Shown here piece after piece: positions 10,869-21,728 of a stretch of 64,000 bases of DNA. Below the pieces are notes generated by a model. That model was not told the origin of the DNA. It worked only from the letters and a program-made list of their open reading frames with translations, and searched no databases. Source of the stretch: Tilletiopsis washingtonensis (Eukaryota > Basidiomycota > Exobasidiomycetes > Entylomatales). The stretch covers positions 312,117 through 376,116 of the forward strand of contig NW_020312000.1 in NCBI RefSeq assembly GCF_003144115.1. The letters run 5' to 3'. Numbering within the stretch: position 1 is the stretch's first letter; every line of letters begins with the position of its first letter. The translations under genes were made by a program, and so were the position numbers.

Positions 10869-12625
10869 TCACGTGGCCGAGTAGAAGTGGTACTCGTCGA
10901 CGAGCGGAATGTGGTCGCGCACGATGCCGCCGACGATGCCCAGCAGCGTGCGGTTCTCCGTCGCGCGGGCAAGACCCTCGAGCTTCGGCCTGAGAAGGGA
11001 GGTGTCAGCACAGCTCGCAAGGCAGCAAAGAAGGCTGGCATACTGACTTGGTCCAGCCGTCCCACGCAGGTCCACGCAGAAGGTACCACCAGAAGGCACG
11101 GCCGCGGCGCTTCCACTCCGCCGCCTCCACGTCCGACACGGCCTGATTGGTCGGCGCGCCGCCGAGGAAGGCCGTGACGAGGCCGAGCAGCGGGTTGCCG
11201 CCCGAGAGAGCCAGCAGCAGCGGGTTCGTGCGCGGACCGGAGGCGAGAGCGAGAGAGCGTTGGCGCAGCGTGCGCGCCAGCAGCTCCAGCAGCAGGGACA
11301 GGAAGAAAGGCAGCAGCGCTTTCCGGCCGTACTTGCGCAGCGCGAGAGCTGATGGACGGAGTGAGCCCGTTGAGCACTGGTCAAGCTCCGCCTCAGGCCC
11401 ACGGCGTACTCACCATACGCGAAAGGTCGCGCGATCCAGATGCCCTCCGCGAGCAGGCCCTCTCGGCTCGACACTGGCCGCACCAGCTCCGTGGGGCTGC
11501 GAACATCTGCCGGCTTGAGTGTCTTGCTGAGCAGGTAGTCGTTGACGTCCTTCTCCGTCAGGCTCTCGACGAGCGTGTCGTCTGAGTCAGAGTCCGAGTC
11601 AAACTCGCTCGCTGCGCTGCGCCCGCTGCGCGAGCCAGCGGCCAGGCGCGCGCGTGTGGGGCCGGCGATGCCGCTGGCAGGCGTGGCGGGCGGCGCCTTC
11701 AGAGAAGCCAGCGTAGGGCGCGACAGGCCGGTGCGTGCGCCGCGCCACTGCGTCGGCGAGGCTGTTCCAGACGCCGGAAGGTCCTCCAGAAGCGCAGGGT
11801 CGACCTCGCGCTCCGGAATCGGCGGCTGGATAGTAGGCCGCATCTTGGTCAGGCGCAGGAGCGCCAGGCGCAGTGCGACCCTGCGAGAGCATCAGCAACG
11901 CGTGGAAGGCACAAAGACAGCGCTCGTCACAGCTCAGGCAGGCGAGCTAGCGCTCATGCTGCCCGAGACCGCACTGCGTCTGCCACTAGTCTCTGCACAT
12001 CCACTCACTTGACTCCCTCGATGCCCACGACTACATCCCAGGCACGCTTCCGTCCGCCTCTCCTGCGCGCCAGCATCTCAGCGAGCAGCTCCGTGTAGCC
12101 CACCAGCACGAGCGCGCGGGCGCAGAGGTTGTACGCCGGCGACGAGTCGGCGAAGTGGGTGGTGTAGCGCGCGTGCGGCGAGGGCGTGTATGCTAGCCGT
12201 GCGGGGCTTGATGAGTCCAGGCCGGGCGACGAGGAGGACGAGGCTGGCGACGAGCCGGAGGAGACGAGGCGATAGAGAATCGAGTCGTGGTACAGGCCCA
12301 AGATGTTCAAGCTGGCCGACACTAGCAGCACAGTGTCAGCTGGTGGTCCTCTGCCCGCTCGGGACGGAGCATGGCAGGCGGGCTTCTGCCGCCTCCTTCA
12401 AGCGCCACCTCATGTCAAACTCACGAGCCTCAGCTGTACTGCGGGGGATTGAAGGGTTAGTGCGAGCTCCACGCGACCCGTTGCTCGACGCTCTGCAACT
12501 CACAGCTCGGCATCCTTGAAGCGGCCGGGGAGAAAGAAGGCGAGGCTGCGCAGCGAGCTCTCGACGGCGGTGATCTGCGATGCGTTGGCAAAGAGAAAGG
12601 CGTCGTAGGAGCGCAGCAGCGACAT
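10869..12625 (-). CDS. PEX16: peroxisomal membrane protein Pex16
   Basis: Six exons on the minus strand (12625-12504, 12438-12425, 12321-12009, 11880-11414, 11348-11048, 10989-10869) encode 445 residues. The start MSLLRSYDAFLFANASQ, then LAFFLPGRFKDAEL joined to TAEALSASLNILGLYHDSIL, matches the Pex16 N-terminal signature. The central part has a hydrophobic stretch around ALLPFFLSLLLELL. The C-terminus ends IVRDHIPLVDEYHFYSAT. Pex16 inserts peroxisomal membrane proteins with Pex3 and Pex19. The second exon is only 14 nt and lies inside a conserved segment. Intron 5 starts GTCAGT rather than the usual GTGAGT. The gene shares a 394-bp divergent promoter with the carboxypeptidase gene. Confidence 0.92.
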
Positions 12626-13019
12626 GGCGGCGGCAGGTGCGGCGGACGAGTGGTGGTGAGAGACAGAGACGTGCTGTGCTGCGCTCGCCGACGCACGGCC
12701 GCTCGAGCACCAGTCACGCGCGCGCTCGCGCAACGCGCGGGGAAGGGCTCGCCGGTGCGCTGACGAGCGCCGAGCGAGGGACGCTTGCGCGGGCCGGTGC
12801 AGCCGGAGGCGGAGTCGCACGCGCGCCCGCGACCAGGGCGCGTGCGGTGGGAGCAGCGCCAGGCGATCGATAGCAGGCTGCGAGCGTGCACGGCCGCCGG
12901 CCGCGGGCGCGAGGCCGAAAGTTCCAAGCCGGCGGGAGCGGTGGCTTGCTCCTGAGGTGCCAGCGGTACAGCGGCAGCGGCACCCCACCTTCTTCCCGTC
13001 CACCATTCCGCTCTGCACG
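12626..13019. other. divergent promoter between PEX16 and the carboxypeptidase gene
   Basis: 394 bp containing both 5' leaders. It is very GC-rich. I see no gene, and no TATA box can be pointed to with confidence. Confidence 0.5.
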
Positions 13020-15018
13020 ATGCGCTTCGCAACGCTCCTCCTCGCTGCCGCCGCGCCGCTCCTGGCCCGCGCGGCGCAGCTGCCGCTCGGCCTGTCGCTC
13101 GAGCGCACGGCCGACGAGACGACGCTGCACACCTTCAAGCACCCGGCCTACCCGGCGCACACGCTGCGCTTCACCAGCCCGCCGGGCGCCATCTGCGAGC
13201 GCCAGTCGCGCTCCTGGAGCGGCTACCTCGACGTCGACGTCGACGCGCTGCACGCCCACGAGCACGGCGCGTCGCTGCCGCTTAAGCGCAGCGCCAATGC
13301 CACGCTCGAGCACTTCTACTTCTGGGCCTTTGAGAGCCGCTCCGAGCAGGCGGCGCAGGACCCGACGGTGCTGTGGGTGAGTGCTGGAGGGGTGCTACTG
13401 CTGCGACTGGCGAAGCGCTGTTATAGCGATTGGCCACGAACCAGGATCGCCTCTGACCTCGCGCTTGCAGCTCAACGGCGGCCCCGGCTGCTCCTCGTTC
13501 ACGGGCCTCCTGATGGAGCTCGGCCCGTGCAACGCCGCGCCCTTCAACACCAGCAAGGGCCCGCACACCGACTTCAACCCCTACGCGTGGAACAACAACG
13601 CCACGATGCTCTTCCTCGACCAGGTAAGCCGTGCCGCATGCAGCGGTGCCCGCAGCGAGCTCACCACTGCGCCAGCCCGTCGGTGTTGGCTTCTCGTACG
13701 CCTCCTGGGCGGACAAGTCGCGCAAGGACCCCGCGCCGGGCCGCATCTACGATGCCGAGGCAGCCGCACGGGACGCTAGCGCCTTCCTGCAGCTCTGGGG
13801 CATGCACGCAAAGGAGCTGTTCAAGAACGACGGCGTGACATCGTTCCACATCGCCGGTGCGTGCCTTGGTGCCGCTGCAACTCAGCCCTCTGCTGACTGT
13901 CCTGGCAGGCGAGAGCTACGCCGGCCGCTGGATCCCGCTCATTGCGGCTCAGCTGCTGCGTGACAACGAGGAGGCTGTGGCGCATCCCGAGTACGGCATC
14001 GAGCCGCTGCCGCTGGCTGTGAGCATGACCTCGCTGCCCCACTGCCGTTCTGTCTGACGCCCTGCGCAGTCCGTCCTGATCGGCAACGGCATCACGAGCC
14101 CGAAGCACCAGTTCCCGGCCTACGTCGAGTACTCGTGCGCCAACAAAAGCGGCTACGGCACGTTCTTCTCCGAGGAGAAGTGCGCCGACATGCAGGCGCA
14201 GATCGCGCCGTGCCTGGCGCTCGTCAACAAGTGCAACACGCCCATGCACGACTCGCGCTTCGACACGCTGGCCTGCAAGAGCGCGCTGACGTATTGCGAG
14301 GCCGCGCTCTCGGACCCGTGGACGGACACGGGCATGTCGGCGTACGACTGGTCGCACATGGGCGACTACGAGCAGGAGGAGTGGGTCGCGGCCTTCCTCA
14401 ACGACCCGAAGACGCACAAGGCGCTCGGCATCGACAAGCGCGGCGCCGGCGACAAGCATGACGGCGTCTTCATCGGCTGCTCTGATGCCGTGTACAAGCA
14501 CTTTGCCTCGACGGGTGACGGCGCCAAGGACACGACGTGGGCCAGTGAGTGCCGCCAAGCTGACCCGCCAAGCTCGGACTGACATCTGCTCTGCAGTCAA
14601 GGAGATCCTTGAGAAGGGCACGCGCGTGCTGACCTACTCCGGTGAGGCGGCCTGTCCGCTTTCCTGCGCTACGCATCTGACATCCTATCCCATTTAGGCA
14701 AGCGCGACTTCATCTGCAACCACCTCGGCAACGAGGCCTGGACGCTCGACCTCGAGTGGAGCGGTGCGGAGGAGTTCCGCAAGCAGCCGCTCGCGCCCTG
14801 GCTCGGCGCTGAGGACAAGGAGGCCGGCGTGTTCCGCAGCTACGGCAACGTGAGTGGTGCAGGCGCGCCCTGCCGAGTGACTTCGCTGAGCACTCCGCTC
14901 CCCTGCACAGCTCACGTTCGCGATCGTCGACGCGTCTGGCCACTTCGTGCCGCTGGACCAGCCGGCCAACGCGCTCGTCATGACGAACAAGTGGCTGCAC
15001 GCCGGCGGCCTCGCCTAG
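13020..15018 (+). CDS. serine carboxypeptidase, carboxypeptidase Y-like (peptidase S10)
   Basis: Eight exons (13020-13376, 13471-13623, 13676-13856, 13909-14018, 14070-14544, 14597-14641, 14698-14849, 14911-15018) give 526 residues. A signal peptide, MRFATLLLAAAAPLLARAAQ, opens the protein. The S10 signatures are all present: LNGGPGCSSFTGLLMELGPC, DQPVGVGFSYA, the nucleophile in AGESYAG (Ser233, split by an intron), the acid in SGKRDFICNHLGNEAW (Asp444) and the base in DASGHFVPLDQP (His502). The CNHLGNEAW context is that of carboxypeptidase Y, so a vacuolar or secreted exopeptidase removing C-terminal residues is expected. No propeptide cleavage site was assigned. The exon of 45 nt (14597-14641) is short but in phase. 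Confidence 0.93.
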
Positions 15019-15274
15019 AGCCTTCGGGCGATGAAATAGAAGCGCCACATCGCGCACGCGCGTCGGGCCAGCCCGCCGGCAACGGCGCATGCGCGGCCTC
15101 ATCACGCGCGGAGGAAGGAAACAGTCTATGGTTATCGAGCGCTGCGTGACAGAAGGAGCCCGTCGCCGAGGACGAGGCAGAGTGGGGTGCACCGGAGGCG
15201 GCGCTATTAGAGATCTCCCAGACGTGCCGCGCTCGTGTGATGCGGCCATCGAGGCGCTATCGTGGCCGTCTGCC

Positions 15275-18271
15275 TTACTCGCGCGACAGGTCGCGGCCGT
15301 ACGTCCACACCTGGACCCAATTGAGCGCAACCTGAGTGCCTGTAGTCACGAAGAGAGGTCAGCGAAGCCCTGTCCGTCTGGAGCCACTCGCTACTCACGG
15401 TTGCGCAGCGAGAAGAGCATGGACAGGTAGGCCGAGCGCCACAGCAGGTACGTCGCCGTGCCCTTGGCCGAGACGGTGGCGCCGCCGATCGGCACGTCGG
15501 CGATGGCGCGGTCGTTGCCGATGGACGCCATCACGCCGTTGTTGACAAACTCGAACGGCTTGATGCGGGCCGCACGGGCGGCGCGGCGCTCGAGGCGCGC
15601 CACCTCGGAGGCGTCTGCGCCGTTCTTCTTGGCCTCGATGGCCTGCAGGTCGAGCTTGTCGGCGTTTGCGAGCTGCTCGAAGATCTTGGCAAGGTACTTG
15701 CCCTGCTGGCTGGCGGCCTGCGCCGTGGGTGCCCATGCAGTGGCCGTCGCGTCGCCGATGGCAAAGATGCTGTCCTCGGCGCCGAGCAGGCGCAGGTGGT
15801 CGTCGACCTTGAGGCCGCGGCGGTCCGTCTGCTTGTCCTTGAGCTGCGACTGCAGGTCGCGGCTGATCGGCCGGCTCGTGTTGCCGGCGGCCCAGACGAG
15901 CATGCCGCACGGCACCTCGATCTTCTCGCCCGACGGATTCTTCATCGTCACCTTCTCCTCGTCGAGGTCGCACACCTGGTGCTTCGACATGATGGTGATC
16001 TTGTTCGACTTGAACGTGTTCTCCGTGTACTCGACGAGGTTCTGCAGACGGCGTCAGCCAGAGCGAAGAGGCGGAGGCCGTAGCGTGCTCACCTTGGAGA
16101 ACATGGGCAGGATGGTGGGCAGCGCCTCGACGAGCGTCACGCGCACGCTGCGAGAGCGTCAGCGACTGGCTCTGAATGCAGCTCGGGCGGTCGCGCTCAC
16201 CGGTTGGCGACTTGCGGGTACCACTTCGACAGGTCGTGCTGGATAAAGTCGTGGCACTCTGAGAGCGGCAGGAGGCGTCAGAAGCGCCGCCAGTACGGTC
16301 GCACAGCCAGACTCACCTCCGGCAAACTCGACACCCGTGGGTCCACCACCGACTGCGCGAGAGTCAGCCAAGGATCAGGCACTGCGCGCCTCGACCACTC
16401 ACCAACGACCAGGTGCAGCAGCCGGTCGATCTCCTCCTCGCTCTGGCCCACGAGCGAAGCCTTCTCGATGCTGCGCGCGGCCAGTCAGCACAGGCCGAGT
16501 GTGTCAGGTGCACGTTCGCACGCACAGGTCCATGATGCGCGAGCGAATCTTGGTCGCGTCAGCCAGCTCCTTGAGGAAGAAGGCGTTCTTGTCGACGCCC
16601 TTCATGCCGAACGTCTGTATATCGATCAAGTTAGCGCTGGACCTCAAGCTCCGCTGAACGAGCGCTGCGCACCTGGTTCTGGAAGCGCGAGAGCGTCAGT
16701 GTCAGTTCACGCGCGAATGCAAAAGCCTCGCAGTCGACGCACCTGGCTGCCCACAGCCACGACGAGGTAGTCGTACGGAATCGTCGTCACCGAGCCGTTG
16801 TTGAGGCCGTAGATGTTGCTGACATCCTCGAACTCGACCGTCTTGTCGGCGGCGTTGATCTTGGTGGCCTCGGCCTCGAGCACCTGCACCTCGCGCGTCT
16901 TGTAGCGCGTGTTGTGCCGCGTGGGCTGCGCAATGGAGCGCGGCGAGATCGTGCCGACGGTCACCTGCGGCAGCAGCGGGGTGTACAGGCTGTGCATTCG
17001 CAAGTGTCAGCGCTGTCGCAGCGGAGCAGAAGCGAGCGCGCTCACAAGTAGTTGGTCTTGCCGATAACAACGATGTTGTACTCGGTGTTGTCCTGCGAGG
17101 GCACGCGCATCAGCCTCGTTCAGCGCGTTAAAGGGGCCAAGCAACATCCTTCAGGCCCGCACCGCTGCTGCGGCGATTCACTTAGAGCGCTCGGCAGCTT
17201 CGTGATGCAGCTGTCCGGCAAGCGAGGCAAGTGCTTGCGTACCCCCATCTGCGCTCCAGCTGCACGCTGCTATCCAGCGCGCGATATGGATGCCAGCCGC
17301 AGCGCGCAAATTCGCGCCTCCACATCGCTGCCCAGCGCGCGCGCACGACCTGCATCTGCCCGACAGCCAGGCCCGCACCGACGAGCACCTGCATCTGCCC
17401 GACAGCCAGGCCCGCACCGACGAGCACATCCCTCAACTCGCACTGCTGCCTCTTCCTTGCTTCGCCTCGAGATCACAAGTGCTACATCTGGTGCGCCCTT
17501 TCGCTCGCGCATCGGCATGGCGAGATAGGCGCGCAGCCTTCTCGCGCGCACGCAGCGCGCGTCTATCTGCGCGGCGCGCGAAGATCGTGCGGCCGATTCA
17601 GCCGCCGACCGCGGCGGGCGCACGGCAGTCGGGCGCATCCTGCCGGTGCGCACGCGCGCGCACATAGCATCGGTCCCTTCGCCGCCAGGTGTCCTGGTAC
17701 ATGGGCCACCGCGTCTCGCAGTGCAGGCCACTCAGGCTGGCGCGCTACTCACAATCTCCTTGAGCAGCGCCGTGGCGCCCCAGCCCGAGCCGAGAATCAC
17801 GATCGTCTTCTTCGTCGGGTCGAGCGGCAGCTGGCTGGGCGGGTTGTTGCTCTCGTGCACGAAGTAGGCGAACGAGCCGGCGCCGGCGAGGGTGATGAGG
17901 CCCAGCAGGCGGCCCACACGCTTGAAGAAGCCGCGCCGCTTCTTCTTCGGCGGCGCGATGGGCGGCAGCCTTGCGCCGCCGTTGGGGCTCAGTGCTGATG
18001 CGCCGCTCGTCTGGGCGCCCGGGGCAGCGTGGAACTGCGTCGCGTTGAGGGCAGCGCGGGCGGTGGGCGTGTCGAGCAGCGACGAGCCCTGCTCTGCGGA
18101 GCGCCGGCCGAAGAAGAAGGAGCGCGCCTGCAGGTCAGCTGCGGCGCCGCCGAAGGGCGAGCATGCCGAGACGGCCATCGCCGAGGCGACCGCGCCGCGC
18201 CGCGAGCCAGCGACGAAGGCAGCGCGGCGAGGCAGAGCGCGCATGGCGCTGCCGGCGAGCATCGAGTGCAT
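15275..18271 (-). CDS. alternative (type II) NADH:ubiquinone oxidoreductase, mitochondrial
   Basis: Eleven exons on the minus strand encode 610 residues: 18271-17753, 17092-17046, 16989-16743, 16678-16673, 16614-16526, 16470-16403, 16352-16317, 16258-16201, 16147-16093, 16041-15399, 15339-15275. The Arg/Ala-rich N-terminus looks like a mitochondrial presequence, followed by a hydrophobic segment near 132-145. The FAD-binding motif is TIVILGSGWGATAL (156-169) and the NADH-binding motif LVVVGGGPTGVEFAGE starts near 323. The third signature LRLLGAEDSIFAIGDATA and the C-terminal VWTYGRDLSRE match fungal NDE/NDI enzymes. The enzyme passes electrons from NADH to ubiquinone without pumping protons; external versus internal facing cannot be decided. 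One exon is 6 nt (16673-16678). Intron 1 is unusually long (660 nt) and holds a 2 x 39 bp repeat. Confidence 0.92.
17349..17426. repeat. 2 x 39 bp exact tandem repeat in an intron
   Basis: Two identical adjacent 39-bp copies beginning CCTGCATCTGCCCGACAGCC lie inside intron 1 of the NADH dehydrogenase gene. The unit length is a multiple of three and is open in several frames, but nothing joins it to the flanking exons in the family alignment. Confidence 0.85.
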
Positions 18272-19228
18272 GCCGGGGTGTGCTTGAGGTGCGTTCAGGT
18301 GCTCTTGCGGGAAGATGTGGTCACGAGCGAAGGAGTGCGGGAGCGAGGGCTAGCAGGAGAAGAAGGTGAGAAGGCAGGCTGCGACGGAGATTTGCGCACT
18401 TGAGCGTCGAGGGGCCGAGCGCCGCCAACCGCGTCACCGCGATTTGAGGCACGCGCGCGCGGCGCGCCGCCAGCCGTCAGGCACGCAGTCAGAGTGGCCT
18501 CGGCGCTCGGCGCCAGATTGCCCTTGCGCTGCTTTGGCGCATCAGCCGCATCCGCTCTCTCCTGTCTGCAGCGCAACGCCGAGCTGCCGGCCATCTCACA
18601 GCCGCCAGCATGCCAGTCGCCCGCAGCGGCGCGCGAAGAAGGCAGCGAGGCGCTGCCTCGCGCTCGCGCGAACTCACCGGCCGATCAGAAATTGTGCCGG
18701 CGCGGCGAGTTTCGCCTCGCTCGCTCCACTTCGCCGGCGCGCGGCGTCGAGACGCGCACCTCGCAGATCCGCGCGTGTCGCAGCCGTCAGCCTCTCGAGG
18801 CCGCGCGGCAATCTCGCACGCGGGGTCCAGCAGCGGCACCGTTGCCGCAACGCCCAGAAGCACACCCTACGAGGCCTCCTCTGGGTTCGCAGTGCCTGCT
18901 GGCTGGCACCGTTGAAGGAGATGAGGCGGACTGGCGTGACTCGGCCGCGTTCGCACGCTCTGCTGCTCGTCCTGCCGTCGCTTGCTTGCCGCTACATGGC
19001 CCCGCTGCACGGACCGTGTGCCCCGCGCGTCAGCCCACCACATCAGCCGCAAGTCTGGCCACAGACGCTCGGTCGCTTCGCTCGGACCGTCAGAGCGCCC
19101 GCCCCGCAGCAGTGCTCGTCCTGGCGCAGGGACCAAGCGCAACAGTGCCGCGCGCCTAGACGGGACCAGGCGCAGACGGCAAAGGCAGCCCTGCAGTCAG
19201 TGTCTCCTGCAGCGGTCAGAGATCGAGC
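18272..19228. other. divergent promoter region
   Basis: 957 bp between the starts of the NADH dehydrogenase (minus) and the PLP decarboxylase (plus). Several overlapping open frames cross it in all six phases, as expected for high GC. None has a recognisable motif. Confidence 0.5.
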
Positions 19229-21312
19229 ATGACGCCGCCGTGCCCGATCGAGGCGCTCGAGCCATTCGAGGCCTTCTCGGCGTGCGTGGACCTGCACCTG
19301 CATCTGTGCGCCGCTGCAGCGCTGATGCCGAGTCTGTCCACAGCGCACTGGCCGAGCTGTCCCGCTTGGCCGAGGCACGCTTCACGACGCCCACGCCGCG
19401 CGAGCAGCCCTTCGTGGCACCGGCTGCGGCACTGGACCGTGCGCTGGTAGTGCTGCCCGATGAGCTGCCCGAGCACGGCCTCGGTCTGAGCCGCACGACT
19501 CGTGTGCTGCTCGACGACGTCGCGCCGGCACTCAATCCGGGCCAGGCCGGCTCGCGCTACTTTGGCTTCGTGACGGTGAGGCAGCTGCGACCGCTCGCCT
19601 TCGCCGATGGCTGATGTCGTTGCCAGGGCGGTGTGCTGCCGTCGGCGGCCGTGGCGGACCAGCTGGTGACCATACTCGACGCTAACGTGCAAGTGCATCT
19701 GCCCGTGAGTGCGGGAGCTCCAAGGGTGACCCCTCTTTTGGCTGATCCGCCCGCAGACAGAGACCGTAGCTACGCTCGTCGAGGTGCACGCCTTGAAGCT
19801 CACGCTCTCGCTGCTCTCGCTCCCTGTTCAGCGCTGGACGGGTACTGTGACCACCGGCGCCACGTCATCGAATGTCCTGGCGCTGGCATGCGGGCGTGAT
19901 GCCGTGCTCAAGCGCGCGATGGCAGCACGAGGCCATGCGGACTGGGACATGGCGGAGGACGGCCTGGCCGATGCGCCTGCCGTGACGGTGTACGTTGCGC
20001 TGCCGCACGCCAGCATCAAGAAGGCCGCGGCAATCGTAGGCATCGGGCGGGCTCGAGTCGTCGACTTGGGCCAGCGCGTCAGCGTCGCCGACTCTGCCAC
20101 GGCCGAACAGCTGGCCCGCGCAAGGGCCGCAGCACTGGACTTCGACCTGGACGCGCTCGAGGTTCGGCTCGCGGCGGACTCAGCAGCAAAGCAGGGCGCC
20201 ATCGTCGTCGTCGGCATGTCAGAGGTCAACACGGGCGCACTCGCCGCCCAGACGCCTGCTCTTCGACAGCTCTGCGACCGCTATGGCGCCTGGCTGCACA
20301 TTGACGCAGCATTTGGCGCATTTGCTAGCCTCGTGCCCGGCTTCGAATGGGTGGCAGAGCATCTCAACCTCGCCGACTCAATCACTTCGGATGCGCACAA
20401 GCAGCTCAATGTGAGGCATGCTCAGCTCAACACCACCGCATCGATGCTGACTGCTCGCTCTAGGTGCCCTACGACTGCGGCCTCTTGTTCGTGCAGCGTC
20501 ACTCGCCGACCGCACATCACTCGCCTCTCGACGAGCTCTGTGGGCCGGGTCGTGGCTCTGCCCCAGCATATCTTGCAGCGCCGCCGAAGGAAGAGGGAGA
20601 GGGCAGCACAGACCCCGTGCTGGCGGCACGTCGCGAGTACCTTGGCGCACTGCCGAGTCCTCTCTTCCGCAACATCGTGCGTGCAACTCCGCTGCTGTGA
20701 CTGCACTGCCTCTGACGACTCCAGCAGGAGAACTCACGGCGCTTCCGTGCCCTGCCGCTTTACGCCGTGCTGCTTTCGCAGGGGCGAGAAGGCTTCCGCG
20801 AGCTTGTGCTAGTGAGTAATCCGCGCCGCGGCTGCCTGCCAACGCTCACTGACAGGATTGTGCAGCGAAACGTGGCATTTGCGCGCCGTCTTGAGGCCTG
20901 GCTGCGTGCCGAGCCGTGCTTCGACGTGCTCACGCCGCAGTGCGACGCACCCAAGCCGGACGTGAGCGGCCCACAGCCGTGGTGCGGCGCATGGGGCTAC
21001 ACCATCGTGCTGTTCGCGGCCTCTTCGGAGGCGCCGACTTGCTTCAGAGGCGAAGGTGGCGGCGCGAGACTGGCGCAGGCCATCAAGGATACGCAGCTCG
21101 TCTACATGTCGGCCACTGTGTGGGGCGGCCAAAGAGCCGTGCGTGCTGCCATCAGGTGAGCCGCGGAGTCTGTGGTCCCGCGTGGCGTCGCTGACGACGT
21201 GTGCTACAGCAACTGGAGCACCGGCACTGGGTCCGAGGACCTAGACTTCACCGTCACGACCGAGGCTCTGCGCACAGTCATGCGCAAAGCTGCCAGCTCC
21301 GCCGTTGCGTGA
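19229..21312 (+). CDS. pyridoxal-phosphate-dependent decarboxylase, group II
   Basis: Eight exons (19229-19281, 19344-19575, 19627-19704, 19757-20410, 20464-20676, 20728-20811, 20866-21155, 21210-21312) give 568 residues. The fold-type I decarboxylase pattern is clear: GGVLPSAAVADQLV near 96, the TTGATSSNVLAL segment, HIDAAFGAF (Asp about 304, PLP pyridine) and the Schiff-base lysine in SDAHKQLNVPYDCG (Lys336). The C-terminal domain ends TVTTEALRTVMRKAA. Relatives act on aromatic amino acids, glutamate or diaminobutyrate; the substrate cannot be read from the sequence. No targeting signal is seen, so it is probably cytosolic. For intron 1 an upstream acceptor at 19319 is also in frame and would add eight residues; I prefer the one at 19343 because a CTGAT branch site precedes it. 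Confidence 0.88.
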
Positions 21313-21728
21313 CGCTTGCTTCTCTCGCTCCAGCCAGCCGCGCTTACAATCGTCACGAGCTCGAATTCAGGGTACATCAGGCTCATACGGAGCGCGAAAA
21401 GTAGAGAGAGGAGTAGGGCGTAGGGTGGAGGCACAGGCGTGACAGTCGGAGGCGCAATATAGAGTCTCGCAGGGCGAACGGACGTGAAAGAGCGTTGAGG
21501 CCAATGCAGCGCGCGATAGAGCACGCCGCACAAAGAAAGAGAGCCGCGGCGGGAGGGAGTGTTCGGAATCGTCGTCGGGAAAGTACAGGGACGGAAGTAC
21601 AGACGGGGCGAGACACAGGGTACTAGAGGTCCGAGAGCGCTGCGGAAGGCTGGCCATGATGGGCGTGTAGGTCGTTGAGACCGGAGAGAGGTCTGCGAGA
21701 CGCTGTGCAGGTGCGAGGCGCACGGCTG
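21313..21728. other. intergenic, convergent 3' ends
   Basis: 416 bp between the stops of the PLP decarboxylase and the Bqt4-like gene. It is purine-rich on the plus strand (GAGAGAGGAG and similar). No gene is seen. Confidence 0.5.

Noticed and set aside
17349-17426. Two 39-bp repeats as a CRISPR-like or coding repeat
   Set aside because: Copies are directly adjacent without spacers and lie in an intron of a eukaryotic gene.
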